Shown: positions 1 through 4,851 of the stretch, in pieces | How positions within the stretch are numbered: position 1 is the first letter of the stretch | Layout: the number at the start of each line of letters is the position of its first letter | DNA from: Paenibacillus sp. | GTDB taxonomy: Bacteria > Bacillota > Bacilli > Paenibacillales > NBRC-103111 | Assembly (NCBI GenBank): GCA_029239545.1 | Contig: JARBUQ010000386.1 | Span: forward strand, 1 to 5,066 | Length of the DNA: 5,066 nucleotides | Direction of reading: 5' to 3' | Position numbers and translations under genes: made by a program | The notes under the pieces: model-generated | The model's input: the letters and a program-made list of their open reading frames with translations, nothing else | Told to the model about the DNA's origin: nothing | Databases searched by the model: none

Positions 1-1
1 G

Positions 2-343
2 CCGCACGCGCCAAGCGCCAAGGGATCACCAGCGGAGGCTGGTGATCTCTTGGCGGCGCAGGCGCAGCTCGCGGCCGCTGGCGCGCGAGCGCTGAGCGCG
101 GCGCGCTTCGTGTGCGCGCTCGCGGTGCACGACCCCGCGAGCGGCGAGACGCTGCTCGCGGAGGGCGCAAGCGACGGCTGGATCATTGACCAGCCGCTCG
201 GCGAGAACGGCTTTGGCTATGATCCGTTGTTCTTCGTGCCCGAATACGGGAAGACGATGGCACAGCTGACCGTGGAAGAGAAAAATTCGATCAGTCATAG
301 AGCTCATGCGATCAACCGGCTTCTGGAGATTTGGAGCTATTAA
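2..343 (+). CDS. rdgB: XTP/dITP diphosphatase RdgB/HAM1 family, C-terminal part (5' truncated by window)
   Basis: This is the last 113 codons of a non-canonical purine NTP pyrophosphatase, a cytoplasmic enzyme that hydrolyses ITP, dITP and XTP to monophosphates and so keeps deaminated purines out of DNA and RNA. The frame is open from base 2 and stops with TAA at 341-343. Family signatures are clear: ARFVCALA, then the GENGFGYDPLFF substrate-binding loop, then KTMAQLT with EEKNSISHRAHAI near the C-terminus. The start and the N-terminal SGL and GVYSARYAGE-type motifs lie outside the window. The ~32 residues before ARFVCALA are Ala/Gly-rich and show none of the usual ARYAGE/NN-x-KLL pattern, so this loop is longer or more divergent than in Bacillus subtilis YsnA. 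Bases 61-180 are about 80% GC, far above the neighbouring genes. Function is confident; the state of the N-terminal part is unknown. Confidence 0.93.
   Translation, partial: PHAPSAKGSPAEAGDLLAAQAQLAAAGARALSAARFVCALAVHDPASGETLLAEGASDGWIIDQPLGENGFGYDPLFFVPEYGKTMAQLTVEEKNSISHRAHAINRLLEIWSY
16..55. repeat. 18-bp perfect-but-one inverted repeat (hairpin) inside rdgB coding sequence
   Basis: Bases 16-33 pair with 38-55 around a 4-base loop (GGAG, 34-37). Seventeen pairs are Watson-Crick and one is G-T (23/48). The hairpin is translated in frame within the divergent Ala/Gly-rich loop of rdgB. It has no U-tract after it, so it is not a terminator for this strand. It could be a palindromic repeat element that inserted in frame, or a chance product of extreme GC content, although the arms themselves (GATCACCAGC/GCTGGTGATC) are not especially low complexity. 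Confidence 0.85.
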
Positions 344-350
344 CAAACGA

Positions 351-408
351 AACAATCCCCGCGATATCGAATCCAACTCATCATGGAGCCGATAGGGCGG
401 GGATTGTT
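351..408. terminator. Bidirectional hairpin terminator between rdgB and the AraC-family gene
   Basis: A perfect 12-bp stem pairs 351-362 (AACAATCCCCGC) with 397-408. A further 5-bp inner stem pairs 365-369 with 390-394. On the plus strand the 3' arm runs into TTGTTTT (407-413). On the minus strand it runs into TCGTTTGTTAA, also T-rich, so it probably ends transcription of both convergent genes. The right arm lies inside the last codons of the AraC-family gene, whose stop (381-383) falls in the loop. Confidence 0.8.
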
Positions 409-1286
409 GTTTTGCGATAAATATGTGGTGTCACACCTGTTTTGCGTTTGAACAAAGTACTGAAGAATGAAGGGGAAGCGAATCCAAGCCGCTCTGAGAT
501 TAACGTAATGGAATCGTTACTATTCCTAAGCCGGTCTTTGGCTTCCTCTATGCGGATGTCCGCCAATTTATCGCGAAACGTGGTGTTGTACATCTGTCTT
601 AAAATCCGGTTAGTCTGACGTGTGCTCAGGTGAAGAAGCTCTGACAGATGCTCAAGAGTTAAATTCGTATTATATTGATCAAAATACTGATCGATAATAT
701 GACTGCGTTGATCATCACTCATCCGGTTCGGTATATGGTAGGAGCCGGAAGCTAGTGAGCTGTTGGAACGCAGTACATGGACCAGAATCTGGTTGAAACA
801 GGACTGCAGCTTGGCGTAATAACCTAACGGACGAAGCTCCAGCTCGCGAATAATTTGCTGCAGGATTGGGATATTCCCATCATGATCCGGAGTTCCGGCA
901 TATTGAATATTCGCCAAAGCGGATTTCAAGGCTTCTACCTCATCTACTGGAAAAAAGGAATCCCCGTCCCTCAGCTCTGCATATTCAAAGCGAAACGTAT
1001 ATTTGCCTAATGTTTCATGTTTGCCTACTAGGATGGCGTGATAGAGACCGGGCGGGATAACATAGAAATGCTGGGGAAGCAGCGTAATTTCTTCACGATT
1101 CAATACAAGGCGCCCACTGCCGGAGAGAATGAAATGAATCTCTACCATAGAATGATTGTGGCGATTCGAGCGACTCGGAGCGTCAGCTGACAGAAAAGAA
1201 CCATCCAAATAAATATCGAATAACAGCGAGCCGATTCTGGTTTTGATATTATAGTTCTCTGAAGATTCGTTCTTCAATGAGGTCAC
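381..1286 (-). CDS. AraC-family transcriptional regulator with N-terminal cupin-like sensor domain
   Basis: The product is a 301-residue one-component regulator of the AraC/XylS family, of the YesN/arabinose-sensor style. Residues ~40-90 form a cupin-like ligand-binding barrel, with HNHSMVEIHFILSGSG at 43-58 and the IPPGLYHAI turn at 77-85. Residues ~196-291 form the double helix-turn-helix DNA-binding domain: first HTH at ~209-237 (LTLEHLSELLHLSTRQTNR), second at ~260-287 (ITLISERLGFASPSFFSTLFKRKTG, the family signature). No membrane segment is seen. The GTG at 1284-1286 directly abuts AAGG, leaving no spacing. A TTG three codons in (1275-1277), placed 5 nt after AGGGTGA, is a more plausible initiation site and would give 298 residues. 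The gene is divergent from the cupin/ceramidase-like operon, which it probably activates in response to a small ligand such as a sugar. The final residues, RKTTIPALSAP, are partly encoded by the shared terminator arm. Confidence 0.92.
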   Translation of the reverse strand: MTSLKNESSENYNIKTRIGSLLFDIYLDGSFLSADAPSRSNRHNHSMVEIHFILSGSGRLVLNREEITLLPQHFYVIPPGLYHAILVGKHETLGKYTFRFEYAELRDGDSFFPVDEVEALKSALANIQYAGTPDHDGNIPILQQIIRELELRPLGYYAKLQSCFNQILVHVLRSNSSLASGSYHIPNRMSDDQRSHIIDQYFDQYNTNLTLEHLSELLHLSTRQTNRILRQMYNTTFRDKLADIRIEEAKDRLRNSNDSITLISERLGFASPSFFSTLFKRKTGVTPHIYRKTTIPALSAP

Positions 1287-1318
1287 CCTTTTCTGCCCAG
1301 TGGTAGCGAGGTAATTTA

Positions 1319-1348
1319 ATTATAGTAGAATCTCTCGAGGGGTGACAA
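1319..1348 (-). promoter_or_regulatory. Sigma-A promoter for the AraC-family gene
   Basis: Read on the minus strand, TTGTCA (1348-1343) is followed after 18 bp by a consensus TATAAT (1324-1319). Transcription would start near 1312, leaving a leader of about 25-35 nt. The -35 box overlaps the TGACA half of the dyad at 1343-1360, so a protein bound there would block this promoter, consistent with autorepression. Confidence 0.72.
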
Positions 1349-1419
1349 GTTTCCATGTCATATTCACTGCTTCATTGATCGAAACCTTACGAATGTGACA
1401 TTTTTAAGAGAATGATGTC
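1342..1419. promoter_or_regulatory. Cluster of TGACA/TGTCA half-sites, candidate AraC-family operators
   Basis: GTGACA occurs twice in direct orientation, at 1342-1347 and 1395-1400, 53 bp apart (about five helical turns). Each copy is followed by an inverted partner: TGACA-N8-TGTCA at 1343-1360 and GACAT-N13-ATGTC at 1397-1419. The first site covers the -35 box of the regulator gene. The second lies about 65 bp upstream of the expected start of the cupin transcript, a usual place for an activator. Assignment to the adjacent AraC-family protein is inference. Confidence 0.45.
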
Positions 1420-1423
1420 TTCC

Positions 1424-1459
1424 AAGTGGGTACTGCACTTTGTTTGGCTCCGGTATACT
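1424..1459 (+). promoter_or_regulatory. Likely activator-dependent promoter of the cupin/ceramidase-like operon
   Basis: TATACT at 1454-1459 is a good -10 box. At 17 bp upstream, 1431-1436 reads TACTGC, a very poor -35, which fits a promoter that needs an activator. A dyad AAGTG-N7-CACTT (1424-1440) covers the -35 position. The expected start near 1466 leaves a ~37-nt leader ending in GGAGG at 1491-1495, 7 nt before the cupin ATG. A second TATAAA at 1484-1489 is too close to the start codon to be a convincing -10. Confidence 0.55.
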
Positions 1460-1502
1460 CAGGTTGTAGTCAACTAATCCCACTATAAACGGAGGAACCA
1501 CC

Positions 1503-1865
1503 ATGCACAAAGCATTTGTCAAAAAACTGTCCGAGCTAGCAGGTTATGAAGGGGAAGGCGTTACTTTTCTGGAAGAAAGTGAAGCAGAGACGATCTCCAG
1601 CAACTATGTACGGCTCAAAACGAATCAATCCACTACTGTAGGAAATCATGATGATGAAGAGGAAGTATATATTATTATGGGTGGACGTGCCAGCTTGAAA
1701 CTGGGAGACAGCGTCCATGAAGTAGGCTTCGGCGATGTCGTCTACATTCCGCGTGATGTGGAGCACCAGGCAACATGTATTTCGGAAGAGGATTTCGAAT
1801 ATATTTGTGTCGCCAACTGGCCTGATCGCATTCCAGGGCAGCCCGTAGTTCATCATCATAAGTAA
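1503..1865 (+). CDS. Small single-domain cupin protein
   Basis: The 120-residue protein is one cupin_2 barrel, probably cytoplasmic, with no signal peptide or membrane segment. Motif 1 is GNHDDEEEVYIIMGG (47-61), which fits G-x-H-x4-E-x6-G: H49 and E54 are kept, but the canonical first histidine is G47. Motif 2 is GDVVYIPRDVEHQ (77-89), with H88 as the expected third metal ligand. A metal site with three protein ligands is therefore possible, one fewer than usual. The tail, VVHHHK, is His-rich. ATG 1503 is chosen because GGAGG (1491-1495) sits 7 nt upstream. The next gene starts 23 bp after the stop with no terminator between, so the two are co-transcribed. Such proteins may be sugar or acyl isomerases, dioxygenase-like enzymes or ligand binders, and the sequence does not decide which. 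Confidence 0.88.
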   Translation: MHKAFVKKLSELAGYEGEGVTFLEESEAETISSNYVRLKTNQSTTVGNHDDEEEVYIIMGGRASLKLGDSVHEVGFGDVVYIPRDVEHQATCISEEDFEYICVANWPDRIPGQPVVHHHK

Positions 1866-1874
1866 GGAATGGAC

Positions 1875-1880
1875 AGGAGG
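1875..1880 (+). promoter_or_regulatory. Ribosome binding site of the ceramidase-like gene
   Basis: AGGAGG is followed by 8 nt and then ATG at 1889-1891. This strong, well-spaced site fixes the start and shows that the second gene of the operon is translated independently of the cupin. Confidence 0.85.
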
Positions 1881-1888
1881 AGCAGACC

Positions 1889-3181
1889 ATGCGTTTTGGG
1901 ATGGCCAAAGATATTATAACACCCGATCAGCTTACTTTCATGGGAGGGTATTCCACCTTCTTCAATAAACCGTTTCAAGGGATTCATGATGATTTGTACG
2001 TTCGGGCGCTTTATATGGAGGATGGCCTGAATCCGCTGTTATTCGTATCCTTGGACCTGCTGTTCCATGACTACTCGTTAACGACGAGGCTGCAGGAATG
2101 GGTAGAAGAGCAGTACGAAATTCCACAGCACAGTCTGTTTCTAGGTTACAGCCATACGCATGGCGGACCTGCTCTCCAAGGTTATGATGATGCGAGCCAG
2201 CATTCAGAGGCGTACGAATCCTTCCTGTTCGATCGCATCAAGAGCTGCATTGCCCGGGCGATGGTGAATCGTTTCGAGGGAACGTTAGAGCATGGCAGTG
2301 TGACGGGCGACTGGAATATTAACCGAAGAAGGCTTATAGACGGTGAGATGCAGAATAGCCCGAACCCCGAAGGGGAGAAGGATGATCGTCTGCATGTATT
2401 GAGGGTGCTGGATTCGACAGGCAGAACCAAAGCGATTTTGTTCAACTATGCCTGTCATCCGGTAACAGTCAGAGATACATTGCAATTGTCCGGCGACTAT
2501 CCTGGGCGCATCTGTCATTTGTTAGAGGCCGAATATTTTGGAGCACTCGGGATCTTCTTCCAAGGCGCGGGTGGGAACACCAGGCCGAAGGCTACCGCTT
2601 ACGGCGGCTCCTTCATCACTTGTACGTATGATGAAGTGGATGAGATGGCGGCTTCGATCACGCTGAGCATTAAGAGATTATGCTCCACTTCTGGAGCGTT
2701 GACTCCTGCGAAGCTGGACTTGGCTGCACGTCAGTTTAGCATCAGGCTCGAGCTGGAGCCCTTTTCTAAAGAACACGTCACCAAGCTTTTTGAAGATCCG
2801 GCATCATGGCCTGGATTAAAAGGTATGGCTGCAAAGGTACTGAACAATTATGATGCAATGGAGGAGCACATCTGGCTTCCGGCAGGTTTGGTGCGGCTGA
2901 GCAGCAGCCTTTATATTGCTTATATGGGCGGGGAACCTTGTTATGAAGTGAAGCGCAAGCTGGAGCTGTTGTTCCCTGATATAACCTTGCTGTTCTTCGG
3001 TTACGCGGATTCCACCGCTTATATTCCGGATGACAAAATCATCTCGGAGGGTGGATATGAAGCAGAAGGCTCCGCGGTTGAATACGGGCTCAAGGGAAGC
3101 TTGAAGGCCGGAATCGATCAGAGCATGGCGAAGGCGTTTGCTGCAGCTTATGATAGCATGCAAGGTGATAAGAACGACTAG
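1889..3181 (+). CDS. Neutral/alkaline ceramidase-like hydrolase, short cytoplasmic form
   Basis: The 430-residue product matches the N-terminal catalytic region of neutral/alkaline non-lysosomal ceramidases, zinc amidases that cleave N-acyl bonds. Motifs in order: GxS/D-rich N-terminus (MRFGMAKDIITPDQLTFMGG, family start), SHTHGGP at 88-94 (H89/H91, metal region), NYACHPVT at 186-193 (H190, second metal His), QGAGGNTRP at 225-233 (normally QGxxGDxxP), GGEP at 347-350 (E349, metal Glu), and FFGYADSTAYIP at 369-380 (Tyr ligand region), then GGYE at 388-391. The protein lacks a signal peptide and the C-terminal immunoglobulin-like domain of true secreted ceramidases, which are much longer. A cytoplasmic amidase or esterase acting on an imported compound is therefore more likely than action on membrane ceramide. 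The Asp of the GD motif is replaced (GGN). It is the second gene of the operon after the cupin and ends at TAG 3179-3181, before a terminator. Confidence 0.82.
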   Translation: MRFGMAKDIITPDQLTFMGGYSTFFNKPFQGIHDDLYVRALYMEDGLNPLLFVSLDLLFHDYSLTTRLQEWVEEQYEIPQHSLFLGYSHTHGGPALQGYDDASQHSEAYESFLFDRIKSCIARAMVNRFEGTLEHGSVTGDWNINRRRLIDGEMQNSPNPEGEKDDRLHVLRVLDSTGRTKAILFNYACHPVTVRDTLQLSGDYPGRICHLLEAEYFGALGIFFQGAGGNTRPKATAYGGSFITCTYDEVDEMAASITLSIKRLCSTSGALTPAKLDLAARQFSIRLELEPFSKEHVTKLFEDPASWPGLKGMAAKVLNNYDAMEEHIWLPAGLVRLSSSLYIAYMGGEPCYEVKRKLELLFPDITLLFFGYADSTAYIPDDKIISEGGYEAEGSAVEYGLKGSLKAGIDQSMAKAFAAAYDSMQGDKND

Positions 3182-3205
3182 ACATGAGTTTTCATTTATG
3201 AATAC

Positions 3206-3251
3206 AACAAACCACCTCTTGGCACTTCAGTGTGCCTTTGGGTGGTTTGTT
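3206..3251. terminator. Hairpin terminator after the cupin/ceramidase-like operon
   Basis: Stem 3206-3217 pairs with 3240-3251 (12 bp, one G-T). A 3x3 internal loop follows, then a 5-bp upper stem (3221-3225 with 3232-3236) and a 6-nt loop. The plus strand ends in GGTTTGTTTGCATT, a moderate T-tract starting 25 nt after the stop codon. On the minus strand the stem is followed by GTATTCAT, a weak T-tract, so termination of the convergent GntR-type gene here is less certain. Confidence 0.75.
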
Positions 3252-3342
3252 TGCATTCTATTCAGTCGCTGGATGCACACGCGCGTGGTGTGGCGTTGCG
3301 TTGCGTGATGATAGTCCGACCACATGCCCATTGTCCGAGCAA

Positions 3343-4461
3343 CTACCGTCTATTAGGTGAAATTTCTACCAGACGGGGAGAAATCATATGTTTCCGTGTA
3401 TCGGCCTTGTTCTCGATGGAGTCGGCCATCATCTTAGCCGCGATGGTGCCAATCTCAAACGGAGATTGATCAATATAAGCGACCGGAAACAGGCAGTCCG
3501 GATGGAACAGCGGTTGGTCGCAGCAAATGATTTTCATATGCGTCAGCCCAAGCTTTATGCACGCCATCCCTGCATATTGCGCCAGCAGCGCGTCGACAGT
3601 TGCAATCGCATCGAGCTTGTTATTCATATGCAGAAATTCCATAATTTCAGGAGGAATTTCATCCCTGTTCAATTCCTCTAGTATGCGCGGGGAAATCGAG
3701 AGGATGTTCTGCTCGGGCAAAGGTTCGAGTCCCTTCTGCACAAGTGCTGATTGGAAGCTGTTAATACGATCGCTGACCCCGATCGTGTACAAGGAAGGAT
3801 AGGTGATCAACCCGATCTGCTTCGCCTTCTGCTTGTACAAGTAATCGACCATCAGCATGCCAATTTCCTTCGTATTGCAGTAGACTCCGTTCGTCCGGAT
3901 ATCGCGCATCGTTCTCTCCACGAGTACGACGTGATGCTTGTTCAGCACCAATCTTACTACGTCGTCATTGAAATTTTGCTCTCCTTGACTGGCTACAATT
4001 ATTATTCCGTCTACTGGAATGTCTAGAAACGCTTGAATCGCTTTCGATTCCTCTTCACGGTCAGTGATGCGCTTAAAAAGAAAATGATAAGAAAGCTGAC
4101 CGAGTGCAGCTTCCACCCCTGAGATCAATAGGGAGGAATAGTGAAATTCCATCCAAGGCATGATGAAACCGATTATTTTCTTCCTCGGCTGTAATGCCGT
4201 AACGTACGGTGCTGTCGCTTCCCTTATTTGAATATCGGGATTTCTTGCGGCGACAAATGTTCCCTTGCCCCGATGTCGATATAATACTCCTTCGTTCACC
4301 AGCCCCAACATCGCATTCTTGGCCGTAATGCGGCTGACACGGAATTGATCTGCAATTTCGCGTTCAGGCGGAATTTGATGGTTCTCCGGCCAATATCCGT
4401 TTTCGATCTGCTGTACAATATAATCTTGTATTTGCGAATATAGTGGCTTGCTTGAGTTCAT
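3343..4461 (-). CDS. GntR-family regulator with LacI-type ligand-binding domain (AraR-like)
   Basis: This is a 372-residue chimeric repressor. Residues ~6-72 are a GntR winged helix (PLYSQIQDYIVQQI; PPEREIADQFRVSRITAKNA; GVLYRHRGKGTFV, the wing). Residues ~94-372 are a periplasmic-binding-protein/LacI-like effector domain (KKIIGFIMPWM; DGIIIVAS; DRINSFQSAL; DAIATVD; DQSPFEIGTIAAKMM; PRLVEIS). This architecture and length match Bacillus AraR, an L-arabinose-responsive repressor. The effector here is probably a sugar or related small molecule, but the specificity is not readable. ATG 4459-4461 is chosen because AGGGGAG (4478-4472, minus) lies 10 nt upstream. It converges on the ceramidase-like operon and diverges from the cyclase-family gene, its most likely target. 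I do not name it araR, because no arabinose genes are present. Confidence 0.92.
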   Translation of the reverse strand: MNSSKPLYSQIQDYIVQQIENGYWPENHQIPPEREIADQFRVSRITAKNAMLGLVNEGVLYRHRGKGTFVAARNPDIQIREATAPYVTALQPRKKIIGFIMPWMEFHYSSLLISGVEAALGQLSYHFLFKRITDREEESKAIQAFLDIPVDGIIIVASQGEQNFNDDVVRLVLNKHHVVLVERTMRDIRTNGVYCNTKEIGMLMVDYLYKQKAKQIGLITYPSLYTIGVSDRINSFQSALVQKGLEPLPEQNILSISPRILEELNRDEIPPEIMEFLHMNNKLDAIATVDALLAQYAGMACIKLGLTHMKIICCDQPLFHPDCLFPVAYIDQSPFEIGTIAAKMMADSIENKADTRKHMISPRLVEISPNRR

Positions 4462-4499
4462 CGTCTATGTGCTCCCCTGATTACATCTTGTTGTTCCGA

Positions 4500-4515
4500 A
4501 TTTGTTGGAACAAGT
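4500..4515. promoter_or_regulatory. AraR-box-like 16-bp operator dyad
   Basis: ATTTGT-TGGA-ACAAGT has 6-bp arms around a 4-bp centre, the layout of the Bacillus subtilis AraR box (ATTTGT-ACGT-ACAAAT, from memory). Eleven of twelve arm bases agree. It lies 39 bp upstream of the start codon of the AraR-like gene, downstream of its predicted promoter, so binding would act as a roadblock. A wider overlapping dyad, TTGTTCC-N9-GGAACAA, spans 4491-4513. Confidence 0.6.
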
Positions 4516-4615
4516 GTAAGTACTCCTAACGGTGTCGGATGGACAGCATCACACAACCGCCAAAGACAATCTGAAGGGATAGGCTTCAGAGGTTTACTGC
4601 GTTAAAACTACTAAA

Positions 4616-4644
4616 AGTATACAAGATCATGTTTGACATATCAA
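4616..4644 (-). promoter_or_regulatory. Sigma-A promoter for the GntR/LacI-type regulator
   Basis: Read on the minus strand, TTGATA (4644-4639) is followed after 17 bp by TATACT (4621-4616). The expected start is near 4609, giving a leader of about 148 nt that contains the AraR-box-like dyad. No better-placed promoter is visible closer to the start codon. Confidence 0.6.
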
Positions 4645-4647
4645 TAT

Positions 4648-4719
4648 TAGCGAAAAATTGGACTTAAAGATATATTGACATATTATATAATTGTTGATAT
4701 TCTAAATCCAAATTCGCTA
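4648..4719. repeat. Inverted repeat bracketing the cyclase-gene promoter
   Basis: TAGCGAA-aaa-TTGGA (4648-4662) is mirrored by TCCAA-a-TTCGCTA (4707-4719): twelve matched bases with a 3-versus-1-base spacer. The arms flank the -35/-10 region of the plus-strand promoter. The related sequence AAATTGGA recurs at 4770-4777, and its inverse TCCAAT at 4828-4833. These are candidate regulator half-sites, with no regulator assigned. Confidence 0.5.
4675..4703 (+). promoter_or_regulatory. Extended -10 sigma-A promoter for the cyclase-family gene
   Basis: A consensus TTGACA (4675-4680), a 17-bp spacer, and TATTCT (4698-4703) preceded by TGA (an extended -10 TGn) make a strong promoter. The start would be near 4710, leaving a ~142-nt leader. 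An overlapping alternative is TTGATA (4694-4699), 18 bp, TATTAT (4718-4723). TTGACATAT is duplicated at 4633-4641, where no good -10 follows. Local GC is about 22% (4661-4720). Confidence 0.68.
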
Positions 4720-4851
4720 TTATATTTAGTGTAAGTCAATTACAGAAAATTAACCGTATTGCTAATCGGAAATTGGATATATCTTTTGGTATTAATTTTT
4801 CACCAATAAGATATTATCTTAATGGATTCCAATAATAAGGAGGCCCACCAA
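4710..4851 (+). promoter_or_regulatory. Long AT-rich 5' leader of the cyclase-family gene, with hairpin and palindrome
   Basis: ATATCTTTTGGT (4779-4790) pairs with 4802-4814 through a 12-bp stem with one bulge and an 11-nt loop. It can be enclosed by ATTGGA/TCCAAT (4772-4777 with 4828-4833). An alternative, mutually exclusive fold is the perfect 15-bp palindrome at 4807-4821 (7-bp arms, TAAGATA/TATCTTA). No U-tract follows, so it does not look like an attenuator. I recognise no known riboswitch class. The leader ends in AAGGAGG (4837-4843), 8 nt before ATG 4852. Confidence 0.4.

Noticed and set aside
1287..1502. Catabolite-repression (cre) site
   Set aside because: No stretch fits the cre consensus well in this region or in 4462-4851.
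2182..2518. Minus-strand open frames inside the ceramidase-like gene
   Set aside because: They are antisense to a gene with continuous family motifs and show no domain of their own.
3278..3306. CACGCGCGTG palindrome and short GCGTT tandem repeat
   Set aside because: Both are short and GC-biased, lie between two convergent genes, and have no promoter or gene nearby to regulate.
3230..3469. 79-codon plus-strand open frame
   Set aside because: It begins inside the terminator hairpin and runs into the antisense of the GntR-type gene; it looks like chance.
3388..3802. Two open frames on the plus strand opposite the GntR/LacI-type gene
   Set aside because: They overlap a clearly recognised gene on the other strand, have no ribosome binding site of note and match no family I recognise.
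3828..3842. GCTTGTACAAGT palindrome inside the GntR-type gene as a second AraR box
   Set aside because: The TTGT and ACAA halves abut without the 4-bp centre of an AraR box, and the site lies deep in the coding sequence.
4629..4667. 12-codon small ORF in the divergent promoter region
   Set aside because: It has no ribosome binding site and spans predicted promoter elements.
4822..4851. In-frame upstream ATG for the cyclase-family gene
   Set aside because: No ribosome binding site precedes it, whereas ATG 4852 has AAGGAGG at ideal spacing; the extra ten residues encode that site.
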